Of a stretch of 54,249 bases of DNA, positions 1 to 7,987 are shown in pieces. A program made the translations under genes and the position numbers. Below the pieces are notes generated by a model. The model made no database searches. It saw only the letters and a program-made list of their open reading frames with translations, and was not told the origin of the DNA. The DNA is from an uncultured bacterium (GTDB lineage: Bacteria > Bacillota_I > Bacilli_A > RF39 > UBA660): the NCBI GenBank assembly GCA_947646655.1, contig CANSHI010000010.1, forward strand, positions 1 through 54,249, given 5' to 3'. Every line of letters begins with the position of its first letter. Position 1 is the first letter of the stretch.

Positions 1-1
1 T

Positions 2-382
2 GGAACTTTACCATTTAAAAATAATAAAGAAGAATAAAACAATCGAGCAACTGGTCCTCAAGGACCTGCTACTGTAGCTGTTGGAAGGACTATTCAGGGG
101 AATTTTGGAAGTTTAGCATCTGTTACAAATGTAGGAACAAATCAAAATGCTATTTTAGAATTTACAATTCCTTCAGGTGGAGCCACTGGTCCTACAGGAG
201 CACAAGGTGCTACTGGAATGACTGGTGCAACAGGTCCTCAGGGAGTGCCAGGCTTTCCAGGTGCAACGGGACCAACTGGACCAGCAGGTGCAACGGGAAA
301 GGCACCTACTTTACAAATAGGGGCTGTAGTTACAGGAGCTCCTGGAACACAGGCTCAGGTGACTATTACACCGATAAAATAA
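2..382 (+). pseudogene. collagen-like (Gly-X-Y) protein, broken or partial at left edge
   Basis: One reading frame runs from base 2 but is closed by TAA at 35-37. It reopens at 38 and continues to TAA at 380-382 with no usable start codon. The reopened part carries a beta-strand-like lead-in (LEFTIPSG), then GATGPTG-type triplets, then a tail ending in VTITPIK that resembles the tail of the next gene (VTITPTNP). The likeliest reading is a collagen-like gene broken by an in-frame stop, or two genes of which the first runs off the window edge. It is the first of three tandem genes sharing the pattern 'hydrophobic strand - P-x-G - collagen triplets'. Such proteins occur in phage tail fibres and on spore surfaces; which applies here cannot be told. 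Confidence 0.55.
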
Positions 383-402
383 ATTAAGAAAGGAAAATAA
401 AT

Positions 403-729
403 ATGGATTTTAATGATATAAATGCCGTAGATGCTAATAATGCATCAAGTTACACAATCGACTTTGTAATCCCTAAAGGAGCAACTGGAGACCCAGGACC
501 TCAAGGACCTAAAGGGGATACAGGAGATGCAGGTCCTCAAGGAATACAAGGACCAAAAGGAGATACAGGAGAAACAGGGGCAACTGGACCAGCAGGAGCT
601 CAGGGTGCTCAAGGAATACAAGGACCTGAGGGACCTACAGGCCCAGCACCTAAAATAGTAATTGGAACTGTAACTACGGCTCCTCCAGGAACAGATGCGA
701 GTGTTACTATAACTCCAACAAATCCTTAA
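403..729 (+). CDS. short collagen-like repeat protein
   Basis: This 108-aa protein starts at ATG 403 behind an AAGAAAGG ribosome site. After an N-terminal strand motif ([10 protein letters not shown], about residues 17-26) it has about 17 consecutive Gly-X-Y triplets ([13 protein letters not shown] type, residues 26-80), a sequence that would form a collagen triple helix. The C-terminal 25 residues ([14 protein letters not shown]...) look like a small beta structure. There is no signal peptide or membrane segment, so export by the general pathway is not indicated; assembly into a phage tail or spore surface layer would fit. It lies 18 bp before the next collagen-like gene and probably shares its transcript. 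Confidence 0.75.
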   Translation: MDFNDINAVDANNASSYTIDFVIPKGATGDPGPQGPKGDTGDAGPQGIQGPKGDTGETGATGPAGAQGAQGIQGPEGPTGPAPKIVIGTVTTAPPGTDASVTITPTNP

Positions 730-747
730 TAAGAAAGGGATGATTCT

Positions 748-1344
748 ATGAATCAAGGCGAAGGGTATGAGTTAAACTTTACCTTACCTCAAGGACCTAC
801 GGGACCAGAAGGACCTGTTGGTCCTGCGGGAACTAATATTGCAAGATCAGCCTATTTAGCAACCTTTAATGATGGAACACTTGCAAATGGACTTACTGTG
901 CCAGAAGGTGAACGTTTACCAATCGATAGAGAAGAACTAGATATTAGTGATTTAATTACTTTGGATACAGCCAATGAGACAATTAAATTTAATTTGGAAG
1001 GTTATTATAAAGTATCATTTACAGTTTCTGCTTACGTTTTACATTCCACTAATTCTACTTTTGATCCTACCACAGATTTTGTATCTCTAGGATTTAAAAA
1101 AGTTAATACAGACGATGTTTATATAGGAACTAGTCAATTTATTCCTGATGAAATAGCTGTAGAATTAGTTGGGCAAGGTATTATTTCTGTAGTTAATACA
1201 AATGAGTTATATACTTTAGATAATTTGAGTAAACGTGATATTTATTTGAAAACTCCTGATTTACCAAATATAGGTTCTACTTCATATTTTAGTAATCCTC
1301 TAGTTACTATTGTTATAGAATATTTAGGCAGACAAGGAGCTTAA
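748..1344 (+). CDS. collagen-like protein with C1q/TNF-like C-terminal domain
   Basis: A 198-aa protein with a good ribosome site (AAGAAAGGGATG) before ATG 748. It opens with the same strand motif as its neighbours (YELNFTLPQG), has only a short collagen stretch (residues 17-28), and then about 165 residues of beta-rich sequence. That part contains the GYYKVSFTVSAY strand and an ending (PLVTIVIEYLG) typical of trimeric jelly-roll domains of the C1q/TNF or BclA C-terminal type. The jelly-roll assignment is from pattern only. It closes the collagen-like cluster, is followed by a terminator, and stands just upstream of a GH25 lysozyme gene, a gene order that recalls phage tail and lysis modules. 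Confidence 0.7.
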   Translation: MNQGEGYELNFTLPQGPTGPEGPVGPAGTNIARSAYLATFNDGTLANGLTVPEGERLPIDREELDISDLITLDTANETIKFNLEGYYKVSFTVSAYVLHSTNSTFDPTTDFVSLGFKKVNTDDVYIGTSQFIPDEIAVELVGQGIISVVNTNELYTLDNLSKRDIYLKTPDLPNIGSTSYFSNPLVTIVIEYLGRQGA

Positions 1345-1350
1345 TAAATT

Positions 1351-1390
1351 AAAGGTAATCGACTTAAAGTTGGTTATCTTTTATTTTTAT
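1351..1390 (+). terminator. terminator after collagen-like genes
   Basis: The imperfect inverted repeat GGTAATCGACT / AGTTGGTTATC (with G-U pairs) is followed by a T-rich run, directly after the 748-1344 gene. Confidence 0.65.
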
Positions 1391-1484
1391 TACTTTTTCA
1401 TAGTATGCAATTGTTCAAAAATGGTGACATTTAAATTATGCAAAATTTAAAAAAATTCATATTTTATAATAGGAAGTGAATTTT

Positions 1485-2378
1485 ATGAAAAAAGGCATCG
1501 ATGTTTCTAGTTATCAAGGAGTTGTAGACTGGGAGGAAGCTAAAAACTATATAGATTTTGCAATTATTCGCTGTGGTTGGGGAAGTAATGTTAAGAATCA
1601 AGATGATTCAAAATTTGAACGTAATTCAGAAGAATGTGAGAGATTATCTATTCCTTATGGTGTGTATCTTTATAGTTATGCTATGGATGTGAAAATGGCT
1701 GAGAGTGAGGCTATGCACACATTAAGGTTAATCAAAAATAAACAATTAGAGTATCCAGTTTTTTTAGATGTTGAGGAAAGAAGTCAATTAGCTTTACCAA
1801 AAGAAAAGTTAGTCGATATTGTAAAACGTTATTGTGAAATACTTGAGGATGCAGGTTATTATGTCGGTATTTATGCCAGTTTAAGTACTTTAAATGGAGT
1901 TTTAAAAGATGACCAATTGGAGAAATATGATAAATGGGTTGCTCAATGGGGGCCAGACTTTTCTTATAGAGGTGAAAGTGGTCTGTGGCAATATACTGAT
2001 GATTTAAAAATTAAGGGTGTCCCTACTAGAGTTGATGGAGATAAGGCTTTTTATGATTATCCAGATATTATACGAAAAAATGGTTTAAATCATTTAGAAG
2101 ATGATAAAAAGGCCAATTTAAAATATCAAAAGGGTGACAAAGTATATTTAAATGGTCCTTTATATAAAGATGAAGATGGTAAAGAAGTGAAAAAAAATTA
2201 TCGCAATAAAAAAGTTACTATTCAGAATATTAATGATAAAAAAGGTATAAGTGCTCCTTATAAGACTGATACTAATGGATATGCTAAAGAAAAGGATTTA
2301 TCAGAAGAAAAGGTACCAACCGATTGTATTATTATGAAGTTTATAACTTTTATAATTAATCTTTTTAGAAAAAAATAA
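1485..2378 (+). CDS. GH25 lysozyme (endolysin-like N-acetylmuramidase)
   Basis: The start at 1485 is chosen because AGGAAGTG at 1471-1478 sits eight bases upstream of this ATG; the nine bases before it (GTG at 1476) lie inside that spacing. The 297-aa product matches glycosyl hydrolase family 25: GIDVSSYQG near the N-terminus, the catalytic D-x-E in FLDVEE (about residue 89), GIYAS, WVAQWG and LWQYTDD. These enzymes cut the MurNAc-GlcNAc bond of peptidoglycan. Residues about 210-275 (KGDKVYLNGPLY ... GYAKEKDL) look like an SH3-type wall-binding domain. There is no signal peptide, as in phage endolysins released through a holin; no holin is seen nearby. A short hydrophobic stretch ends in basic residues. 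Confidence 0.88.
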   Translation: MKKGIDVSSYQGVVDWEEAKNYIDFAIIRCGWGSNVKNQDDSKFERNSEECERLSIPYGVYLYSYAMDVKMAESEAMHTLRLIKNKQLEYPVFLDVEERSQLALPKEKLVDIVKRYCEILEDAGYYVGIYASLSTLNGVLKDDQLEKYDKWVAQWGPDFSYRGESGLWQYTDDLKIKGVPTRVDGDKAFYDYPDIIRKNGLNHLEDDKKANLKYQKGDKVYLNGPLYKDEDGKEVKKNYRNKKVTIQNINDKKGISAPYKTDTNGYAKEKDLSEEKVPTDCIIMKFITFIINLFRKK

Positions 2379-2410
2379 AAGTCTTTCTTTCGTATTGGAA
2401 GACTTTTTAT
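2377..2410. terminator. bidirectional terminator
   Basis: AAAGTCTTTC and GGAAGACTTT pair, with A-rich and T-rich flanks on both sides. The hairpin separates the convergent lysozyme and DUF5661-like genes. Confidence 0.75.
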
Positions 2411-2674
2411 TTAATCATCTAATTTGGTTTTTAAAAGTTTTTCAAATGCTGTTAACCCATATTCTTTATTATAATAATTTGGAAATTCATTTAAATGTGC
2501 TAAAGCAATTTTAGCAGTAATAATTAAGTTATTATTAGTTACATTTGTATTTGCATTGACGGTTCCATGTTCTAATTCTATGTTAATACCTTCTAAAAAT
2601 TCTTGGGGTGTAAATTTATCAAAAGATATTCCCAGGATAGAAGCCGCATATAAAGCATCATTTATGTTAAACAT
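2411..2674 (-). CDS. DUF5661-like small protein
   Basis: This 87-aa acidic, soluble protein has the arrangement I associate with DUF5661: an N-terminal helix (DALYAASILGI), the signature ELEHGT, a TNVT segment, then KIALAHLNEFPNYY. The family is widespread in bacteria and phages and its function is not known. It is a single-gene unit converging on the lysozyme gene, and its position among phage-like genes makes mobile origin plausible. The family name rests on memory of the motif. Confidence 0.65.
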   Translation of the reverse strand: MFNINDALYAASILGISFDKFTPQEFLEGINIELEHGTVNANTNVTNNNLIITAKIALAHLNEFPNYYNKEYGLTAFEKLLKTKLDD

Positions 2675-2871
2675 TTTATCACCAATTAAATATATGTCTT
2701 ATCATAAAATTATAAACCATTCTAGTAATCTAAGATATCTTTCAAATGTAATTTATTATCACTTAGAAAAGATAAAAAAGATTATAAAAAATTTTTCATT
2801 ACTAATAATATACCACATTTTTAGTATTTGTAGAAAAGATTTTTGTTGATTTTTACATAAATTGTAATATA

Positions 2872-3840
2872 TTATTTAACTTTCTCTAATAATTTTTTGA
2901 TATCTTCTACAGCCTCGTTTAAATTATGTTCACCATTTTCATAAGTTTTAAGGTAAACATTTTTACACATTCCATTATATATTCTTTGAGTATTCACCCA
3001 TCTTGTGTTAATATCCCTACCTAAATATTTGTACATTTGCTTTAATTCATCAGAACTTATTATACCCTTATAATAAGGAATAAATCCTTTATCATCTATA
3101 CTTTGAAAAGCATCTATTTCATCTTTTTTTCCTTGATAATAAAATTGTTTAATAGCTATAAATTTTTTGATTTTTTCATCAGTGATTTCGCTAAAGTTAC
3201 CAATACCTACTGGATATAATAATTCTTCATTATCTATATTTCTTAATGGTAAAATTAAAGTTCCACCTAAACCACCTGCTATTACTAATTTAACTAATTC
3301 AGGATGCAATAAAGCAAATCTATTTGCAAATTTTGCAGATGCAGAAAATCCATGAACAATTATTTTTTTATCTAAATATATATTATTTTTTGACAATCTA
3401 CTCTTTGCATCATGTATCATATTTATTATTTGCAAATCTACTCTTTCATATAATTTATTACTTACTTTAAAAGAATTCGAGGAAAGCATATTCAAATATA
3501 TTTCTTCATTTAATATATTATCATAATATCTTGGTATTAAAGGATATAATATAGGAAACAAAGAGTTTTGATTGCAATAATGAATTGGATTTCTAAAACT
3601 TTTATAATTCTCATACATATATTCTATTTTTTCTTTTGGATCGGTAGTTTCACAAGTTTTATAATTCATACTTTCTAATATCAATGATGTTTTATTTTTT
3701 ACACCTTTAGGAATAAATAACAAGTATTCAAAGTTATATCCTTGAGTTGGATGAGATGGAATACGATATAATAATCCACCACTTTTTAAATTATTTTTTT
3801 CATCATATTCTCTTAAATAACTATCACTAAAAAAATTCAT
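2872..3840 (-). CDS. alpha/beta hydrolase-fold protein
   Basis: I start this gene at 3840 (322 aa), six codons inside the longest frame, because GGAGG lies at 3846-3850. The nucleophile elbow is visible as VHGFSASAKF (G-x-S-x-S) followed by FANRFALLHPELV, the helix that normally follows it, and a C-terminal GEHN supplies the probable catalytic His. No signal peptide is seen, so it is probably cytoplasmic. The substrate cannot be deduced. It lies alone between the DUF5661-like gene and a stretch of decayed genes. Confidence 0.7.
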   Translation of the reverse strand: MNFFSDSYLREYDEKNNLKSGGLLYRIPSHPTQGYNFEYLLFIPKGVKNKTSLILESMNYKTCETTDPKEKIEYMYENYKSFRNPIHYCNQNSLFPILYPLIPRYYDNILNEEIYLNMLSSNSFKVSNKLYERVDLQIINMIHDAKSRLSKNNIYLDKKIIVHGFSASAKFANRFALLHPELVKLVIAGGLGGTLILPLRNIDNEELLYPVGIGNFSEITDEKIKKFIAIKQFYYQGKKDEIDAFQSIDDKGFIPYYKGIISSDELKQMYKYLGRDINTRWVNTQRIYNGMCKNVYLKTYENGEHNLNEAVEDIKKLLEKVK

Positions 3841-3886
3841 AATAGCCTCCTTCAACAAATAATTTATACTATTTTGATAATTATAA

Positions 3887-4323
3887 TACCACTATATCTC
3901 AATTTTTCCTAATAAATCATCAATTAGTTTTTCTGATTCCATTTCATTAATAGAAAAACATTTTTACTCAAGGTGTCAAATATTTGTCCTCCATTTTTTA
4001 GCATAGGACTATATCAATGAATAGTTTTAACAACTTCAATTTTTATACCATCAAATTCTAATAAATCCCTTTCTTTTACAATATTAAATTTTATCTCTGT
4101 ATAAGTATTTTGCGCTTCTTGTGTGGGGTAGATAGAGATATTAATATCTTTTAACAAATACTTTTAATATGGTCTCCATGTTTATGAGTTATAAAAATTA
4201 TATCTGCTTTTTTTCATTCTTCTAAAAATTTACCTTGATATCTTAGGTTTCCAGCATCAATAAAATTCTCTTATTATTTGTTTCAACCATTAAACATGAT
4301 TGAGGATATTTAGTTATTTTCAT
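3887..4323 (-). pseudogene. metallo-beta-lactamase-fold hydrolase, decayed
   Basis: Read on the minus strand from ATG 4323, the frames together give MKITKYPQSCLMVET, then DAGNLRYQGKFLEE and IIFITHKHGDHI. The last is the zinc-binding HxHxDH motif of metallo-beta-lactamase-fold hydrolases. The frame shifts near 4275 and again further on. In-frame TGA codons interrupt it where a Trp or other residue would be expected, and the C-terminal third is degenerate. No intact product can be made. Several independent lesions argue for real decay and not a single sequencing error. Confidence 0.6.
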
Positions 4324-4362
4324 AATGCTTTTTGCCTTTCTGAATAAATATTTTATTATAAA

Positions 4363-4530
4363 TTATACTATTTTTAGGCATTTATTGATAGTCAGGTTAG
4401 AAATTCTTTTTCCTTTACTTGCAATATAAGCACATAATAGTCCTGTTAATAAAATAGTTCCACCAACTAATATCGTTAGAAATATACCTAAAACTAGAGA
4501 AATTAGCACACAAATACAAATGATTATTAT
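4363..4530 (-). pseudogene. remnant of a small membrane protein
   Basis: An open frame without a good start codon encodes about 50 hydrophobic residues (LISLVLGIFLTILVGG, then ILLTGLLCAYIA) and ends SNLTINKCLKIV at the TAA at 4363-4365. It lies just downstream of another fragment on the same strand. It could also be a tiny real gene with an unrecognised start. Confidence 0.3.
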
Positions 4531-4536
4531 TTATTT

Positions 4537-4811
4537 CTTATTCCTCTTTCATTCCCCAACTTTTAAAGTAAATACACTCAAGATTATTGTTAAATTTTAT
4601 TTCATAAATTCCATCAAAGTTTTGATTATTTTGTTTTAGAATCCATTGTGCAACTACAATATATCCATCTACTGTTAAAGGTTAACTGTATATTACTAGT
4701 AATAATTTTGTGTGTCTCATTGATTGAAAGCTTAGTTTTATCAAAATGAATATTCTTCCCATTTGCAAAGCATATTTTCGAACATGAAAATCCCATACCA
4801 ACGAGGGACAT
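4537..4811 (-). pseudogene. frameshifted gene fragment of unknown function
   Basis: A frame from ATG 4811 (MSLVGMGFSCSKICFANGK...) runs to about 4680 and is continued in another frame by TVDGYIVVAQWILKQNNQ, ending KSWGMKEE at 4537. The two halves read naturally as one protein with a single frameshift near 4685. I do not recognise the family. With its neighbours it makes up the roughly 1.1-kb decayed stretch between 3841 and 5039. Confidence 0.4.
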
Positions 4812-4831
4812 AGGATAAATTTAAAAATATA

Positions 4832-4870
4832 AAACTCACACGAGGTGTGAGTAATTCTCTCAATGGAGCG
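4832..4870 (-). other. terminator hairpin beside a tRNA 3'-end-like scar
   Basis: On the minus strand GTCGCTCCATTGA (4859-4871) is followed by the hairpin ACTCACAC / GTGTGAGT and a T-rich run. The order '...CGCTCCA then terminator' matches that at 14128-14202, where a true tRNA-Gly 3' end is recognisable. Here the tRNA part is too degenerate to be sure. Confidence 0.35.
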
Positions 4871-5039
4871 ACAACAAAGGTTATTCAAAACTCCTAAAGT
4901 AAAATTAGTAAATAACTAATTTCTATAAACATATTATCATAATTTACTAAAAAATGTAAATAAAAATTATTAAAAATAATTAAAATAGTAGATTATGTGC
5001 TATAATTATTATGATAATAAAAAATTTAGGAGGTTTATT

Positions 5040-6311
5040 ATGGCAAGTAATGCAATGAACGCTTTTGGAATGGTATTAGATAATTCTAATGAATTTGAAA
5101 AAGAAATTAGAGCCAATATAATTAAATTACTAGGTATTAACTCAAAAGATGAACATTTAACTGAATATATCCAAGAATGTGTAGCACATTTCAACTTAAA
5201 TAATATAGAGCGTAATTATATTGAAACCATTAAAAAGGTTATTGATGAAGAATTAAGTAAAATTCAACAACAAAAAAAGGCAAATGGAAGTGTTGATTAC
5301 TCTTTAATATCACAGGGTTTGATAAATAGACTTAGACAATTACAAACCCAAGATTTTAGTTTAGATGATGATCTTAAGGATTTGGCAACTCAAATACCAA
5401 ATAAATTTCCATTGTGTGGAATAACTCAAGAACAATTTTTAAGTCATTTTAATAGTAAAAAAGAAACAATTGTTCAAATGGTTAAATCCTATAATAATAG
5501 TATTACGGATACATTGATAAAATTGACACCACAATTAATGGAAGAATTTAAACAATTAGACAATCAAAATAATAATGTAATTGATCCAACTTCAAATAAT
5601 CCAACAAGACCATATTCACCTAAAGCACCTTCTAGTCCAACATCTACATCAATTTCATTGGAAACTTCAAATCAAAATAAAGAAAATAATGATATTCATA
5701 TAATGGTTACAAATGCAAGAAGTCTTACTGAATTGCTAAATGTTAAAGCAACTATTGAAAAATTAAAGATCAGTAATTCTAGTAATCAGCAATTAGATAT
5801 AGAGTTAATGAATGTTATTAACAAAATTGTTAACCTTACCGCAGTAGATAGAAAAGATATAAATAAACCTGATGGCTCTTCACCATTAAATGTATCAGCA
5901 GAAATTGGTGATTCAAATGAAAGCATGAGACAATTAATTGATTCAGGAAGTTATTTTTCTGTTTTACAAAGTATTTCAAATAATAATATTAATAAATATA
6001 GGACATTTATAAATGAGGGATTTAGAGTTATTTTTAGTAGATGGCAAGTTGGTGCTGAAAATGCAAAAAATAATGAACAGCGTAGATCTTCATTTGAAGA
6101 ATTAAAAGAGATATACAATAATTTTAAAGATTACTTACAATCAGAACAAGATACAATAAATATGCTTGAAACTGCAATATCAGAAATGACAAATTATTTT
6201 ATGAATCTTCAAGCTAGAGAACAAAATAAACAGCAAGTTTCAACTATACCTGATGGTATTAGATATAATTCGAGTAGTAGCGATTTAAATCGTTCTTCAA
6301 GAAGAATGTAA
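5040..6311 (+). CDS. orphan 423-aa protein, function unknown
   Basis: The start at 5040 follows a perfect AGGAGG, and a TATAAT -10 box lies at 5001-5006, so this is a live gene with its own promoter. The product is soluble, Asn/Ser/Gln-rich and mostly helical. An N-terminal domain (residues 1-170, MASNAMNAFGMVLDN...) is joined by a Pro/Ser/Thr linker (about 185-215, PTRPYSPKAPSSPTSTS) to a helical domain (225-395) and a Ser/Arg-rich tail. No signal peptide, membrane segment or catalytic motif is evident. I recognise no family. It stands between decayed genes and the recombinase remnants and is followed by its own terminator. Confidence 0.7.
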   Translation: MASNAMNAFGMVLDNSNEFEKEIRANIIKLLGINSKDEHLTEYIQECVAHFNLNNIERNYIETIKKVIDEELSKIQQQKKANGSVDYSLISQGLINRLRQLQTQDFSLDDDLKDLATQIPNKFPLCGITQEQFLSHFNSKKETIVQMVKSYNNSITDTLIKLTPQLMEEFKQLDNQNNNVIDPTSNNPTRPYSPKAPSSPTSTSISLETSNQNKENNDIHIMVTNARSLTELLNVKATIEKLKISNSSNQQLDIELMNVINKIVNLTAVDRKDINKPDGSSPLNVSAEIGDSNESMRQLIDSGSYFSVLQSISNNNINKYRTFINEGFRVIFSRWQVGAENAKNNEQRRSSFEELKEIYNNFKDYLQSEQDTINMLETAISEMTNYFMNLQAREQNKQQVSTIPDGIRYNSSSSDLNRSSRRM

Positions 6312-6316
6312 TATAA

Positions 6317-6353
6317 AAGGCGATAACTTAAAGTTCAAAGTCATCGTCTTTTT
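6317..6353 (+). terminator. terminator of the orphan gene
   Basis: AAGGCGATAACTT pairs imperfectly with AAGTCATCGTCTT and is followed by TTTTTC, six bases after the TAA. Confidence 0.65.
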
Positions 6354-6363
6354 CTTTGCCTTT

Positions 6364-7264
<901 letters not shown>

Positions 7265-7274
<10 letters not shown>

Positions 7275-7312
7275 TTCTTATGACAATTCTTGTGGCATTT
7301 GTTACGACATTT
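7265..7312. repeat. four tandem 12-bp repeats at the start of recombinase 1
   Basis: Four adjacent 12-bp units read cttgcgacattt (7265-7276), cttatgacaatt (7277-7288), cttgtggcattt (7289-7300) and gttacgacattt (7301-7312) on the plus strand. The first overlaps the recombinase start codon. A fifth unit, cttacgacattt, is at 7931-7942, followed by a weaker one, on the other side of the small ORF at 7449-7724. Iterons like these usually bind a protein. Confidence 0.7.
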
Positions 7313-7448
7313 CAAAAAAAGAAAAGTGAAGGTACTACGAAATATAATACTTTCACTTCTCAAAATACATTATAAGACTATGGGATAACTCTCTATCCAC
7401 TATATTAATTATACAACTTTTGTCTTAAAATGTCCATCCTGTGAAAGT

Positions 7449-7724
7449 TTAGTTCGTAGTGTTCAGATAATATTCTAACTCAGATATTTGTATTTTATTC
7501 GCTAGATTTCTAATATAAATATCAGTAAAATAATTAAATACAAGAAATGTAATGCCTTTAATAATAACTCTATGAGGTTCTATAAAGTTTAAATTAGATT
7601 TATCAATTCTTCTAATGCTACCATTAATAAATATGGGCTTAGTTTTAGAGAACTGACAGATAAATTCTAATCTTTGTTTTAAACTTTCTTCCATTTCAAT
7701 TTCTTGTTTAATGACTTGAATCAT
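7449..7724 (-). CDS. small island protein, paralogue of the 13810-14085 product
   Basis: I start this at 7724 (91 aa) because AAGGAAGG lies just upstream on the minus strand; the longer frame to 7868 would run through a terminator hairpin. The product is nearly collinear with that of 13810-14085: LEFICQFSKTKP versus IEFICEFAKTTP, and NGSIRRIDKSNL versus NGNIRKIDKTNL. It looks like one helix followed by beta strands. I recognise no family. In both copies the gene sits downstream of the same kind of leader/terminator and upstream of a serine recombinase remnant, so it belongs to that element family. Confidence 0.7.
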   Translation of the reverse strand: MIQVIKQEIEMEESLKQRLEFICQFSKTKPIFINGSIRRIDKSNLNFIEPHRVIIKGITFLVFNYFTDIYIRNLANKIQISELEYYLNTTN

Positions 7725-7762
7725 AAACACCATCCTTCCTTTAGGATGATTTCTTTGTAACA

Positions 7763-7790
7763 ACAAAAAAACCAATCTTTCGATTGATTT
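7763..7790 (-). terminator. terminator/leader hairpin upstream of the 7449-7724 gene
   Basis: On the minus strand CAATC-GAAA-GATTG is followed by GTTTTTTTG. Just before it stands a segment (7802-7838) resembling 14168-14202, the sequence downstream of the displaced tRNA 3' end. It may be an old tRNA terminator or an attenuator for the small ORF. Confidence 0.55.
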
Positions 7791-7987
7791 TCTATATATC
7801 AATGTTCGAAAAGCTCGAACAGATTCGTCAATGAAGCGATTGTTTGTTAGGTTATGAACACTTAACAAACTGAGTTCTTAATAACTTGATGAATTCATTA
7901 TACATGATTTTAAAATAATAATCAATGTTTCTTACGACATTTCTTATAGCTTTTATGTTTATTTATTTAGCTACAATTCAAGCAAAA

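Noticed and set aside
445-756. Minus-strand ORF opposite the collagen-like gene
   Set aside because: It is a shadow of the Gly-X-Y codon pattern, Ser/Arg/Cys-rich and without a ribosome site.
3887-4323. TGA read as Trp (alternative code)
   Set aside because: Trp is TGG in all intact genes and TGA is a clean stop at 15110-15112 and 15457-15459; the TGA here sits in a frame-broken pseudogene.
7725-7868. N-terminal extension of the 91-aa small island protein
   Set aside because: It would run through the hairpin and T-run at 7763-7790, and the paralogue at 13810 lacks any such extension.
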